Part shown: positions 37,675 to 47,464 of the stretch, one piece after another | How positions within the stretch are numbered: position 1 is the stretch's first letter | How the letters are laid out: every line of letters begins with the position of its first letter | NCBI RefSeq assembly: GCF_018588585.1 | Contig: NZ_JAEUFG010000005.1 | Span: forward strand, 184,239 to 248,238 | Length of the DNA: 64,000 nucleotides | Direction of reading: 5' to 3' | Origin: Bacillus sp. SM2101 | GTDB lineage: Bacteria; Bacillota; Bacilli; Bacillales; SM2101 | Translations under genes and position numbers: made by a program | Notes under the pieces: model-generated | The model's database searches: none | Told to the model about the DNA's origin: nothing | The model's input: the letters and a program-made list of their open reading frames with translations, nothing else

Positions 37675-39255
37675 TCACTTAACTTCCCGTAATAAATCTG
37701 GGCTATACCCTTGCTTCCATAATTTCTTATACCTAGCCACTTCATCGTCCCAACGTTCATCATCCCAATCTAGCAATGACTGTACCTCTACTTTTAGTCG
37801 TTCAAGTATGCTAATAGCTCCTTCAGGTAGTATCATACCGAGTCTAACTCTACGGAGTAACAGATCGTCTAAATGAACGATAGATTCGTACTTCGCAGCC
37901 CAGCGTAATTCAGCCCATATTGTATTTGAATCTAGTATTAGTTCGCAGCCAGATTGATCCAATTCATCGGCAAATGTTGACCACTCATGTCCATAACGCC
38001 CTGATAATCGACGGCTGATTGTATCGTTTAAATTGCACTTAACATCTACATCTTTAGACTCATCAGTTGATAGGTCATTCGATGCTAGCGTGCTAGATGG
38101 TGTTACTACTTTTAATACTTTATTAATTGCTTCCTTTGCGAGAATATCAAATGTCGTTAATTTTCCTCCAGTTACAGTTAATAGACCATGTTCTGTCCAT
38201 ACACAATGATCTCTGGATTCTTTTGAAGGATCTTCCTTGCCTGTATCTACCACAGGTCGAATGCCCGCAAACGTCGAAATCACATCTTCAGGTTTCAAAT
38301 TATACGCTGGAAACATCTCATCTAATGATTCAAATAAATATTTCCCTTCTTCAACACTAATACCTGGCTCTTCGTCAAGTGATTGATGATGATCAATATC
38401 CGTTGTACCGACAAGCGTTACTCCTTCCCAAGGGAACGCATAAATGTAACGACCATCCTTCTTATGGGCAAAGCTAACAGCTTGTGAAAGTGGGAATCGC
38501 CAATGTGGAAAAATTAAATGACTGCCTCTAAGAGGACGCATTTTCGGTGACTCCCCCACTTGTTTCCGAAGTTGATCAACCCACACACCTGTTGCATTTA
38601 CTATCACTTTCCCATTAACTTCTGACACTTGCCCAGTCACAACATCTTTTACTACAACACCGTTCACTTCACCGCCTTGGTCTTTAGTTAAATTTTCTAC
38701 TGCAGCATAATTAATAGCAACTCCACCTTGATGTTCAGCTTCCCTCAACACTCTAAGTACTAGCCTAGAGTCATCAGTCCTTGCATCATAATATTGTAAG
38801 CCATTACTTAGCCCTGTCTGTCTAAGACCTGGTGCCAACATACTCACATTAGCAGAGTCATACTTACGGTGATTTCTGCGCATAGCAATCATATCATATA
38901 CAGTCAAGCCTGCTTGTAATACAAATGAACCTAAACGATCATCATCATAAAAAGGAATGAGTATCCCTAATGGATCAACTAAACCTTCGCATTCACGCAG
39001 AAGCTTTTCTCTTTCAGATACAGACTGATAAGTCGTTTTGATTTGCCCTTGCTTTAAATAGCGTAATCCACCATGAACGAGCTTCCCTGAGCGACTAGAT
39101 GTACCCCAAGAAAAATCTCTTTTCTCCAACAGTAAACACTTTAATCCAAGGCTTGCCGCTTTCCGAAGTATGCCTGCACCGGTTATTCCACCTCCGATAA
39201 CAATAACATCCCAAGGTTCATTAAGACTTCTCCACTTTTCAACGCGGCTTGTCAT
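37675..39255 (-). CDS. glpD: Glycerol-3-phosphate dehydrogenase/oxidase family protein
   Basis: A 526-residue FAD protein. The dinucleotide motif is VIVIGGGITGAGILRKAAS, followed by SSRSGKLVHGGLRYLKQG, typical of GlpD/GlpO. TTDIDHHQ and FAGIRPVV are also family marks, and VTGGKLTTF closes the FAD domain. The ATG follows AAGGGGTG by 6 bases. It normally oxidises glycerol-3-phosphate to DHAP at the membrane. The neighbours suggest a paralog that may use another polyol phosphate. It lies 14 bases after the FAD oxidase gene. Confidence 0.9.
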   Translation of the reverse strand: MTSRVEKWRSLNEPWDVIVIGGGITGAGILRKAASLGLKCLLLEKRDFSWGTSSRSGKLVHGGLRYLKQGQIKTTYQSVSEREKLLRECEGLVDPLGILIPFYDDDRLGSFVLQAGLTVYDMIAMRRNHRKYDSANVSMLAPGLRQTGLSNGLQYYDARTDDSRLVLRVLREAEHQGGVAINYAAVENLTKDQGGEVNGVVVKDVVTGQVSEVNGKVIVNATGVWVDQLRKQVGESPKMRPLRGSHLIFPHWRFPLSQAVSFAHKKDGRYIYAFPWEGVTLVGTTDIDHHQSLDEEPGISVEEGKYLFESLDEMFPAYNLKPEDVISTFAGIRPVVDTGKEDPSKESRDHCVWTEHGLLTVTGGKLTTFDILAKEAINKVLKVVTPSSTLASNDLSTDESKDVDVKCNLNDTISRRLSGRYGHEWSTFADELDQSGCELILDSNTIWAELRWAAKYESIVHLDDLLLRRVRLGMILPEGAISILERLKVEVQSLLDWDDERWDDEVARYKKLWKQGYSPDLLREVK

Positions 39256-39269
39256 TATAAACACCCCTT

Positions 39270-40859
39270 CTATAGTAACTTATCCTTATTCATTATTTTT
39301 TCTGGATCAAGTGTATTGCTTAGGGTTCTAATCATTTCCATGCCAAGTGGTGTTTTCTCTGCTTCTAAATATGGTCGATGATCAACCCCTACTCCGTGCT
39401 GGTGACTAATGGTTCCTCCATTCTTCACTATGGCTTCACTTGCAGCTTTTTTCAGCACTTCCCAACGTCGTTTCGTTTCCTCTGGTGTATTTCCTATTCG
39501 AAATAAGTATGTTGTATAGATACTAGAACCATGGGGATAGACATGTGAAAGATGAGTATATGCAAAAACATTTTCTCCGATATCCTTTAAGCCGTTCCGA
39601 AATGCAGTTTCCACTGCCTCTGCAGTAGCGGGAACTCGATCCCATGTTGTTGCAGTTTCTACCGTATCTACTGCATAACCTTCTTCCCATAGGCTATTAC
39701 GTAAATACGGTGAGCGGAAACGATTTTTCACCCAATGTTCACCCGCTTTTGTACCTACGAGCACACCTCGGTGCTTTTTAATCATTGCTTGTGCTTCACT
39801 AAGAGCAGCACTTACATGTTTTTTTGAACCAGTGACGCCATATAGTAACATACATTTATTGTCATCTACACCTCTAAAATTAAGCCATTTCTCTAACAGA
39901 GCTATTGTTTTACTGTCCCCTGCCATCTTTAATTGAGAAACTGTTTCCTCAGGTAAGCTTAAGCGCATCATAGAAAGAGGTACACTGTTTTGTGCAATTT
40001 CCTTAATTGCTGCCATCCCTTGCTCAGCACCTGGAAAAAATGCAGTATAAAACTTTTCCTCTTCTGCAATTGGTGTTATTTTAATCGTTACCCTAGTTAC
40101 AATCCCTAACCTTCCTTCAGATCCCATTACGAATTCACGCAAATCAGGACCAGCTGCTGATGCAGGTAAATTAGGTAGCTTCAAGCTACCAACAGGTGTT
40201 TCCATCACACCTCCGACGAATAACCTTTCAATTCGTCCATACTTTAATGATTGCTGTCCTGCTGAACGAGTAACAACCCAGCCACCAAGTGTGGAGTATT
40301 CAAACGACTGTGGGAAATGACCTAACGTGAATCCTTTTGCTTTTAACGCTGCTTCTAAATCTGGTCCACGTATACCAGCTTGAAATTCCGCCAGACAACC
40401 TTCTTCATCAATATGAAGTAATTTATTCATATGCCCCATGTCTATTGTAAGCGTAGGTTTGTCTCCAGGGAGAGCACTTAAATGTCCAACAACACTCGTG
40501 CCTCCTCCGTAAGGTATGACATTTGCCTCAACTTGTGAAGCATATTTTAATAGTTCACGAACATCTTCATCTGTTGTTGGATATGCTACACCATCCGGGT
40601 ATGTTGGTATCTTTCCACTACGAATAGCAATAAAATCTCCCAAGCTTTGACCAACTGAATGTCTCAGTCGTTCGAGTGGATCTTTGCTAACGAGACGGTG
40701 ATCAGGTAATTTTGATGCTGGAACATTGGCTATAGCGTTCTCTAGCGATATATCCTCAGGACCCTGACTCGTACCCAATTCATTTTCTAAAAAGGACTTT
40801 GCCCCTGCTGGTAAGTCCATATTTACTGTATCGTCACCCCAACCGTTCCATCTTCTCAT
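39270..40859 (-). CDS. FAD-binding oxidase (alkyl-DHAP synthase/GlcD-like)
   Basis: A 529-residue flavoprotein of the VAO/PCMH superfamily. The FAD-binding domain has NVIPYGGGTSVVGHL and STLGGWVVTRSAGQQSLKYG. The C-terminal domain ends with ISHQHGVGVDHRPYLEAEK and LDPEKIMNKDKLL, closest in pattern to alkyldihydroxyacetonephosphate synthase and D-lactate/glycolate oxidases. The ATG follows AGGGGG. It is the first catabolic gene after the regulator. The substrate is unknown: a hydroxy acid, a polyol or an ether-lipid precursor is possible. Confidence 0.88.
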   Translation of the reverse strand: MRRWNGWGDDTVNMDLPAGAKSFLENELGTSQGPEDISLENAIANVPASKLPDHRLVSKDPLERLRHSVGQSLGDFIAIRSGKIPTYPDGVAYPTTDEDVRELLKYASQVEANVIPYGGGTSVVGHLSALPGDKPTLTIDMGHMNKLLHIDEEGCLAEFQAGIRGPDLEAALKAKGFTLGHFPQSFEYSTLGGWVVTRSAGQQSLKYGRIERLFVGGVMETPVGSLKLPNLPASAAGPDLREFVMGSEGRLGIVTRVTIKITPIAEEEKFYTAFFPGAEQGMAAIKEIAQNSVPLSMMRLSLPEETVSQLKMAGDSKTIALLEKWLNFRGVDDNKCMLLYGVTGSKKHVSAALSEAQAMIKKHRGVLVGTKAGEHWVKNRFRSPYLRNSLWEEGYAVDTVETATTWDRVPATAEAVETAFRNGLKDIGENVFAYTHLSHVYPHGSSIYTTYLFRIGNTPEETKRRWEVLKKAASEAIVKNGGTISHQHGVGVDHRPYLEAEKTPLGMEMIRTLSNTLDPEKIMNKDKLL

Positions 40860-40988
40860 TTGTTTTTCCCCCTATATTCATATATATTTCTACAGGTTTT
40901 TAAGCTGTTTTCGTGAAAAATAACATTTCATTCATCTTTTGTATGTTCATATACACCCATTCGAAAACGCTTACAAAATATGATTCAA

Positions 40989-41684
40989 TTAAATACTTTG
41001 GCTTTTTTTCCATAAATCTATGCTTTTAATCATTTCTTCTTTGGTCAGTTGCTCAGCTTTATCAGCATCCTCAGCCATAGCCATTGCTAAAAGCTTAAGG
41101 TAAAATTCACGTGTTACTTCACGATTTTCCTGATGTGAGAAATACAACCTCCCCATCAAATTATATATTTCAGTAAAGCTATTCATTATTAATAAGTAAA
41201 TCGGATTTTGTGCTAATTCTGCTAATTTTGTTTGGAGTTTCCAATCAAATAATGTGAATTGCTCACAATCATCTTCCAATTCACTGCTATTTGCTAGTAC
41301 TGCCACAACCTTAGCAGGATTAGATAATACTGCCTTGTGAACAAATTCGGGAGCTAAAGCTGCTCTCACTTCTAATAAATGAACGATAAATTGCCCGTTA
41401 GGCTGGTCAGTATTTGTGATGATATTTTCGAGTGTATTTAAATTCCCTAGTTTCCAAAAATCATTTACGATCGTCGCATGCCCTTTTCTTTTTGTAAACC
41501 ATTTATCTCTAGCTAAACGTTGAAGTGCCTCTCTCAAAGTAGGACGTGCTACACCTAACGTTGCAGAAAGCTCTCTTTCTGAAGGCAACGTACTTCCAGG
41601 GGGATATTCTCCGCTCAAAACAGCTTTAATTAAGGTATTTTCTACTGTTGTTGAGGAATTCTCGGAAATTGATTTTTCTTTCAA
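40989..41684 (-). CDS. GntR/FadR-type transcriptional regulator
   Basis: A 231-residue regulator. The winged-helix domain has GSTLPSERELSATLGVARPT and EALQRLARDKWF. The C-terminal all-helical ligand domain matches the FadR subfamily. TTG at 41684 is chosen because GGAGGTG lies 6 bases upstream; longer starts would include that site in the coding region. A TGGT-N3-ACCA operator lies 106 bases upstream. It probably represses itself and the three genes downstream. Confidence 0.88.
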   Translation of the reverse strand: MKEKSISENSSTTVENTLIKAVLSGEYPPGSTLPSERELSATLGVARPTLREALQRLARDKWFTKRKGHATIVNDFWKLGNLNTLENIITNTDQPNGQFIVHLLEVRAALAPEFVHKAVLSNPAKVVAVLANSSELEDDCEQFTLFDWKLQTKLAELAQNPIYLLIMNSFTEIYNLMGRLYFSHQENREVTREFYLKLLAMAMAEDADKAEQLTKEEMIKSIDLWKKSQSI

Positions 41685-41789
41685 ATCATTCACCTCCATT
41701 GTTGTAATTTTCAAAATTTTACAGAGACAAATAAGTACCCTCATTATTTTCTATGTTATAAATTACTTACTGGTAAGTCAGCAATAATC

Positions 41790-41806
41790 TTGTGGTCTTA
41801 CCACAA
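41790..41806. promoter_or_regulatory. FadR/GntR-type operator
   Basis: TTGTGGTCTTACCACAA is a perfect inverted repeat with 7-base arms and a 3-base centre, carrying the TGGTnnnACCA core known for FadR-subfamily regulators. A second, weaker palindrome ACTTACTGGTAAGT lies just to the left. Confidence 0.7.
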
Positions 41807-41922
41807 TCATAAAATATCGCTATAGATATGTCAAAGAAAATTTAAATATATGTTTTAGCTGCATCTATGATTCTCAAAAACCTTTATAGTATAATTGTTT
41901 TAAAAATATTGGTGGTTTTTAT

Positions 41923-42384
41923 TTGGAATTATTATATTTTTTGTTCATTGTTACGCTCGTACATTTAATTCATGAACTTGGTCACGCTTATTTCGCCGCA
42001 AATTTCAAGGCTAAAATCAAAGAGATATCGTTAGGAATGGGTCCTATTATCGTAGCAACAAAAACAGTGTCGATACGACTGCTGTTTTTTTTAGGGGGGT
42101 ATTGCTTTTGGGAGGAAAGACATATTTTATCTAATTTAAAGCTTAGTGTCATCCATTTAGGAGGCGTTATATTTAATTTTATTACGGCTACTACTATCTT
42201 GCTATTTATAAGATTGGTGCCAGATCATTTATATGACATGATCATGTTATTCATACTTTATTCATATTTTTTAGTCATTATTAATGTCATACCATACCGA
42301 TTTATCAAGAAGAAAAGTGATGGTTGGTTAGTATTAGAAGCTCTTTATTTTGCAATTAGAAACAGGAAAAAACAGTGTAAATGA
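41923..42384 (+). CDS. M50 family membrane metallopeptidase
   Basis: A 153-residue membrane protein with the zinc motif HELGH at residues 17-21 in the first helix and an NVIP segment followed by SDG near residue 135, which should supply the third ligand. This is the minimal SpoIVFB/site-2-protease-like core, cleaving substrates within the membrane. It starts at TTG behind TTGGTGG. The gene is short for the family but keeps the catalytic parts. No sigma or anti-sigma partner is next to it. Confidence 0.8.
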   Translation: MELLYFLFIVTLVHLIHELGHAYFAANFKAKIKEISLGMGPIIVATKTVSIRLLFFLGGYCFWEERHILSNLKLSVIHLGGVIFNFITATTILLFIRLVPDHLYDMIMLFILYSYFLVIINVIPYRFIKKKSDGWLVLEALYFAIRNRKKQCK

Positions 42385-42408
42385 CAGATGAGTACATTCA
42401 TCTGTCAT
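42381..42408. terminator. Hairpin between convergent genes
   Basis: A perfect 11-bp stem ATGACAGATGA/TCATCTGTCAT with a 6-base loop, overlapping the stops of both flanking genes. A T-run (TTTTTT) occurs a little further on the minus strand. Terminator function is likely but not certain. Confidence 0.5.
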
Positions 42409-43447
42409 TAGACGGCATCTCTATTTTCATTCTCTTATTAACAATGACTCTTAATGGATATATTAGAATAGACATTAATAATAATAGGTTGATAAAACCA
42501 GCCAATGGATATAGCACTGAAACTAATGCTGAAAATCCGAATGTTGTTAACGGAATAATAAGTATAAATATTAAAATTAAAAAGAGCCAAATAGGTATAC
42601 GGAATCTTTCTCGTAATCTAGCTGATAATCCAAATATACCAGACGCGGCAGTTGTATAAATTGCAGTAAATAGAAACAACGACATCATAATAATTATGAT
42701 CATCGGGAAATAATCTAAAATGGCATATAGAGGGATTTCCCATTCATTTACATCTACAGGTATACGTATTAATGACTGGTTATAAATTATGCATATGATA
42801 CCTAATATTAATCCACTCCCAATACTTGCGATCACTGCTTCCCCTTTCGTATGTAGCTTCTTGCCAATTGCACCAAGTACCCCTATGATCGGCAAAATGT
42901 TAAATGCAGTGAATGTAAATGCTGATAACAAGTTTTGTTTAGCACCCCATTGTAATATAAACGGTTCCTCCAGTTGATTCATAAACAAAATAAGCGTCAT
43001 AATTAATCCGAGTATAAGAACTGGAAAAATGTAAAAATTAACTATAATTAACCCTTTAAACCCCCAGAAAAACTGCAAAGTTAATAGTGACAAAAAGATC
43101 ATAATAGCTAACCAATAGGGTACATTAAAATGTGCTAGCACTGCTGCACCACCTGCTGTCATGACAACTGTTGTTGCAAATAAATAAAAAACAATGAGTA
43201 CATCATAAAATTGAGCGAGCTTCATACCGACAAGTTTACGTAAAATCGGTAAAAAATGATCAGTTTTTTCCTCATAGCTTATTGATAAAACTACAAAACA
43301 GCTAAAAGTAAATATAAACATAAACAACACAATTGCCAACTCACTACCTTCGCCAAAAAATTGCCATACCTCTTGTCCAGATGCAAATCCTGCGCCCATC
43401 ATCACTCCTACAATTATTGACATCCACCTAAACCCTGCAAGCCACAT
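42398..43447 (-). CDS. ykvI: YkvI-like membrane protein
   Basis: A 349-residue integral membrane protein with about ten helices. The first helix GVMMGAGFASGQEVWQFF is the mark of the YkvI family, which is distantly related to LeuT-fold amino acid and branched-chain transporters. Helices include AFNILPIIGVLGAIGKKL and IIIIMMSLFLFTAIYTTAAS. Transport substrate and regulation are unknown. It is a single gene. Confidence 0.85.
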   Translation of the reverse strand: MWLAGFRWMSIIVGVMMGAGFASGQEVWQFFGEGSELAIVLFMFIFTFSCFVVLSISYEEKTDHFLPILRKLVGMKLAQFYDVLIVFYLFATTVVMTAGGAAVLAHFNVPYWLAIMIFLSLLTLQFFWGFKGLIIVNFYIFPVLILGLIMTLILFMNQLEEPFILQWGAKQNLLSAFTFTAFNILPIIGVLGAIGKKLHTKGEAVIASIGSGLILGIICIIYNQSLIRIPVDVNEWEIPLYAILDYFPMIIIIMMSLFLFTAIYTTAASGIFGLSARLRERFRIPIWLFLILIFILIIPLTTFGFSALVSVLYPLAGFINLLLLMSILIYPLRVIVNKRMKIEMPSNDR

Positions 43448-43674
43448 TACTACACCTCACAATATGATTAATGTTGGTTATATCTCTAAGCACAATCAGC
43501 TTTTTCGGAGGATGAATTTTCTTTAATTACATCCTTTATCTTTTGCTTCTATATTATATGTTTACATTCATAAAATACATTACCTAATTAGCTAATGAGA
43601 TTATTAGGTTGACAACCTTCCTACTAATTGTTGACAATGAGAGTAATATAAATGACCTATTAAGGAGGGCTCAA

Positions 43675-44400
43675 ATGAAGGTAGGTAGAGTAAGTAAATT
43701 ATATAGATATCCAGTTAAAGCATTCGGTGGAGAGCGGCTTAAAAATGCTCCTATTCATCATCATGGCATATGGGGAGACAGATCTTTTGCATATAAAATA
43801 AATTCAAAATTCTTAACTATTGATAAATTACCCGAGTTAGTAAATTACAATGCTAAATACACTATCGCAAATGGAGAACCTAAAGTTAGTATTACGTCGA
43901 TTGACGGTACGACTTACGATTGGGGTGATCTAGCACTAGATAAAAAGCTTTCAACTCTTCTAGATAATGAATCAATCTCTAAAGTAAGTCATGATCCTGA
44001 GAGCGAAAAAGGATCGTATTGGGAAAATCACATATTATTGACTTCCACCGCATCTTTAGCAAAAATAAGCGAGTTATGTAAAAGTGAATTATTGGATATA
44101 GGGAGATTTAGACCAAATATCGTTATAGACCTTGAAAGTAATATTGCATTTGAGGAAGAAACTTGGATCGGTAAAGAACTATCAATAAACGGAACAAGAT
44201 ACAAAATAGATAAGAAATGTGTCAGATGTGCTTATGTTAATGTTGACCCTACAAATCCTACAGAAATAAATCCGAACATATTAAAGACGATCGTTAAAGA
44301 ACGGGAGGCATTTTTTGGCGTATATGCTTCAGTCGTCGCTACAGGTGAGATTTATGAAGGGTCTCAAGTTTTCCTGCATGAACATGATTCAACAATTTAA
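43675..44400 (+). CDS. MOSC domain protein
   Basis: A 241-residue protein starting at the ATG behind AAGGAGGG. The N-terminal beta-barrel segment LYRYPVKAFGGERL and the MOSC core with GRFRPNIVID and the conserved Cys in KKCVRCAYVNVDP are clear. MOSC proteins handle sulfur-carrying molybdenum cofactor or reduce N-hydroxylated substrates. A loose link to the molybdenum-dependent formate dehydrogenase in this genome is possible, but it is 39 kb away. Single gene. Confidence 0.85.
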   Translation: MKVGRVSKLYRYPVKAFGGERLKNAPIHHHGIWGDRSFAYKINSKFLTIDKLPELVNYNAKYTIANGEPKVSITSIDGTTYDWGDLALDKKLSTLLDNESISKVSHDPESEKGSYWENHILLTSTASLAKISELCKSELLDIGRFRPNIVIDLESNIAFEEETWIGKELSINGTRYKIDKKCVRCAYVNVDPTNPTEINPNILKTIVKEREAFFGVYASVVATGEIYEGSQVFLHEHDSTI

Positions 44401-44606
44401 AGAGTTTGTTTAAACGTTGTAGTTACTAAAAACTAATGATGAATTGATATAATTTCTTCTTATAAGCTGCTATGATGCCCCGAATGTGATTTGTATACGC
44501 GTTCATATCCTTTATATGAAAAGCAACATTCATAGCGACCTAATTTACACAAAAAACTATAACGTGCTGATGAAACATTGTTTATCAAAGTGACAAGGAG
44601 ATGGAA

Positions 44607-45566
44607 ATGTCTACTACCAATTTGAACGAGCTTGGCAATTCTTTACGATCAATTGATCAAGCTTTCAAAAACCAAATTGAACCATACCGTCAAGATTTGT
44701 GGAGATTTTGTATGCATTTAACTAAATCCCCATGGGATGCTGAAGATTTAGTCCAAGACACTTTGCTCAAATCACTATCCGTATTAGCGAAAGTATATCA
44801 ACCAGTAAATACAAAATCGTATTTATTTAAAATTGCTTCAAACTTATGGATTGATCAAATGAGAAAAACTAAAAAGCATACCGACATCATACAAGCAACT
44901 GTTAGCCAAGACAAACTAGACAATTATCAATTCGAGCTTATTGAGCATTTAGAAATTGTAATCACTTTGTTAACACCTACCCAATATGTGACGCTAATCC
45001 TTGGAGATGTTTTCTTATTTAAAGGGAAAGAAATTGCAGAAATTATTGGCTCGAGCCAATCAGCAGTACATACTAATATACATAGAGCAAGAAACATCAT
45101 GAAAGAAAAACACCTTGACCTTCAAGAAGTTATCCTAAAGGACTACAAAACAGATGTTCAAACAAGCAAGACTATGAACTTATTGCTTGAAGGATTCAGA
45201 AAAAAAGATGCGAAGCTAATCGCTTCATTACTTGATGAAAATATCGTTACAGATATAGTTCATTCAGGTTTTGAAATGGGAGCAAACGAGACACGTAACA
45301 ATTCCTTAAATGATTGGCATAACATCGTACGAGATCAGCAAGATATCGTTGTAAATTATATAGAATTGTGGGGTCAACGTGTATTAGTTGAAATGGAGAA
45401 AAAACAAGATAATCAACTATACTTAAATAATATCCATTATTTAGAAATTACAGACAACAAAATAACTTACTGGAAATTTTATTGTTTTTCGTGGGATATC
45501 ATGAAAAGGGCCGCTGAAGCGTTAGAGGTGCAATTAAATGCTAGATACTATTATCACATTTTCTAA
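44607..45566 (+). CDS. Sigma factor with C-terminal SnoaL-like extension
   Basis: A 319-residue sigma-70 family protein. Region 2 is at LWRFCMHLTKSPWDAEDLVQ, and region 4 has FKGKEIAEIIGSSQSAVHTN. The last 130 residues (MNLLLEGFRKKDAKLIASLL to the end) form an NTF2/SnoaL-like domain, as in ECF41-type sigma factors where it regulates activity. The start at 44607 is chosen because AAGGAG precedes it by 6 bases. A VOC protein gene follows 395 bases later. A damaged paralog lies at 59190-59843. Confidence 0.85.
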   Translation: MSTTNLNELGNSLRSIDQAFKNQIEPYRQDLWRFCMHLTKSPWDAEDLVQDTLLKSLSVLAKVYQPVNTKSYLFKIASNLWIDQMRKTKKHTDIIQATVSQDKLDNYQFELIEHLEIVITLLTPTQYVTLILGDVFLFKGKEIAEIIGSSQSAVHTNIHRARNIMKEKHLDLQEVILKDYKTDVQTSKTMNLLLEGFRKKDAKLIASLLDENIVTDIVHSGFEMGANETRNNSLNDWHNIVRDQQDIVVNYIELWGQRVLVEMEKKQDNQLYLNNIHYLEITDNKITYWKFYCFSWDIMKRAAEALEVQLNARYYYHIF

Positions 45567-45961
45567 AATTCTTGTTTCTGAAAATTATTACTCTTAAGCT
45601 TAAATTAGAACAGCTCTAGTGATATTGTATTTGTCATATTGTTAAGAAGAAAAAGATGACACAACCCCTAGTTGTTTATTACATATTATTTGATTTGCAC
45701 GAATACAACAATCAAGTCTATTTGTTGAAAATTTAAGCTCTTTTCATAAGCCTTGTTGTTTTTCACTTCATTTGTGTAACTAATGCGTTTTATATGGTTT
45801 TTATAGGCTTTAGCGAAGAAAAGATGTCACGAATGTTAAAGCAACAATCAATGTCATAAAAACAAAAATTTATTATCGTTGTAAGAATTCACTGTTTAAC
45901 TTCGTCTTATATAATAAGATTCTGTTATTTGGAATCTAAAATATGGAAGGAGAGTGGAATT
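45567..45961 (+). repeat. Intergenic stretch with dispersed repeat copy
   Basis: The repeat copy covers about 45735-45845. Block A is AGCTCTTTTCATAAGCCTTG and block B is CGAAGAAAAGATGTCACGAA, in plus orientation. The rest of the interval holds no gene. Confidence 0.5.
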
Positions 45962-46336
45962 TTGCAAAGTCCTATTAAAAATCAGTTGAACATAACATTT
46001 GTCCCTGTAAGTAACATGAAAGAGTCTGTAAAATGGTATAGTCATTTACTAGGCCAAAGTTATGATGAAAGGAAGGTTGACAAACCTGTTTTTAACATGA
46101 ACGTTAATGGTTATACAAATTTGTTATTGGATGCAGGAACTAAAGGGCATACACAACACGTATGCCCTTCTCCTCATCCTTTATTTAGCTTTTTCACCGA
46201 AGATATAGCAGCTTCTTACGAATACGTTCAAAAACTTGGCTACACGATTCATTCACCGATACAAGAATTTGATGACATAGCGTTTTTCATTATTAAAGAC
46301 CTAGATGGAAACCTCGTGATGATTTGTGCTGACTAA
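45962..46336 (+). CDS. VOC family protein paired with a sigma factor
   Basis: A 124-residue vicinal oxygen chelate protein. It opens LNITFVPVSNMKESVKWYSH and closes AFFIIKDLDGNLVMIC. TTG at 45962 is chosen because AAGGAGAG precedes it by 7 bases. It follows the SnoaL-type sigma factor gene, an arrangement repeated at 58.3-59.8 kb. The substrate is unknown. Confidence 0.8.
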   Translation: MQSPIKNQLNITFVPVSNMKESVKWYSHLLGQSYDERKVDKPVFNMNVNGYTNLLLDAGTKGHTQHVCPSPHPLFSFFTEDIAASYEYVQKLGYTIHSPIQEFDDIAFFIIKDLDGNLVMICAD

Positions 46337-46718
46337 CAATCAGTGAACTACTTGGCACTTATCAAACGTTTGAAGTGGAGCTTCAGTTCAAAGATGAAAG
46401 TAGCCCTTCGTCTCCTTGAACGTTTCTTCCCGCGTACGTTTATAGATGTCCATCGAATGGAAATCTATCTGTGCCTTTATTATTTAATGAGCGGTAGGAA
46501 AGCTGGTTTAATCATAGCAAAATCACTCAAATCTATATCATCTTTTGCCATAGTACTAGTCATGAGTAAATTATAGCCTAATTTGGCTATCGTCATCGGC
46601 AATTCATCTCCACCTTACCATTGGGTTTAAACACTTTACACGTTTAATAATGGAGACTTTTTAAGAAAAACGTTAAATGCTATTTAGAATAAGGGTAGTT
46701 AGCACCACCTCATGAGTG
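46337..46718. other. Gene-poor stretch
   Basis: A 77-codon frame at 46343-46576 starts directly after the VOC stop without a ribosome binding site; its composition (Lys/Arg/Ser-rich, then hydrophobic) does not convince me. Nothing else is recognisable. Confidence 0.35.
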
Positions 46719-46817
46719 CTAACTTCTTTTCTTTAAACTAGCGATTAATGCTACAGCTGCAGTCACTCCAGCTGCAGCTGTTATGACAAGAACCATTAAT
46801 ATTAGTAGTTTAAACAT
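46719..46817 (-). CDS. Tiny membrane peptide
   Basis: A 32-residue peptide made of one helix (LLILMVLVITAAAGVTAAVA) and a basic tail (SLKKRS). GGGAGG lies 11 bases before the ATG, a little long. A 9-bp hairpin AGTTAGCAC/GTGCTAACT overlaps its stop. It resembles small bacillar membrane peptides in form, but I cannot name a family. Confidence 0.45.
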   Translation of the reverse strand: MFKLLILMVLVITAAAGVTAAVALIASLKKRS

Positions 46818-46898
46818 GATACATGTAACCTCCCTATCAATAAATCGTTTTCTACTATTGCCGATTTTGAACCAAACTTAAATGATTGTTCATTCACA

Positions 46899-47186
46899 TC
46901 ATACAACATAGCAGATAAACTTCTGAGACTGTAACAGATTTAAGGTATATGTAGTACAATCCCAGTGTTTAGAGCTTGGTCTCCTGTTTCCCTTCCACCC
47001 ATTGTTCTGTAGCTCTTTAGCAATAAGCATATTAATAAAGCCGTGACCAACCAATACTATCGATATACACTGTTGAGCATACTCCACTAATAGTGTAGAT
47101 GCTTCTCGAGCTCTATTTTTGGCCATACGGTAAGACTCACAATCCGCAGTGACATAACCGCTAAACCACAAGCATCTGAATATCAA
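46899..47186 (-). pseudogene. Truncated histidine phosphatase family gene
   Basis: Only the C-terminal half of a phosphoglycerate-mutase-like phosphatase is left. VLVGHGFINMLIAKELQNNG contains the second catalytic His, and HWDCTTYTL is the typical end. The N-terminal RHG motif with the phosphorylated His is missing, and no coding homology is visible upstream of 47186. The frame has no ribosome binding site. It is almost certainly inactive. Confidence 0.65.
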
Positions 47187-47370
47187 TGCCCAAGTTAGGA
47201 GATCTCACTTTCGCTTACCCTCCTCAAAAAATGAAAAAACAATTAAAGCTTAATCTCAGAGAGTATTAAAGGCGTACAGCAGCAACATCATAGTTCTAAA
47301 ATTAATTACTCCCCCTTCTACCTATGTTTTACAATCAGTCCTTACAATCGATTCGAAATTAATGACAACA

Positions 47371-47420
47371 AAAAACAACACCTGTTATGATATGTTGATC
47401 GAATAACAAGTGTTGTTTTT
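47371..47420. terminator. Terminator downstream of GNAT gene
   Basis: AAAAACAACACCTGTTAT pairs with ATAACAAGTGTTGTTTTT apart from two internal mismatches, leaving a 14-base loop. It is T-rich on both strands. It ends the minus-strand GNAT transcript. Confidence 0.75.
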
Positions 47421-47464
47421 CTACCTGACCATGAAGTTAAAAATCGTTAAATTCCTAAAGTGCT

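Noticed and set aside
37572..37763. A minus-strand frame overlapping the end of the GlpD-like gene
   Set aside because: It overlaps the real gene in another frame and has no similarity.
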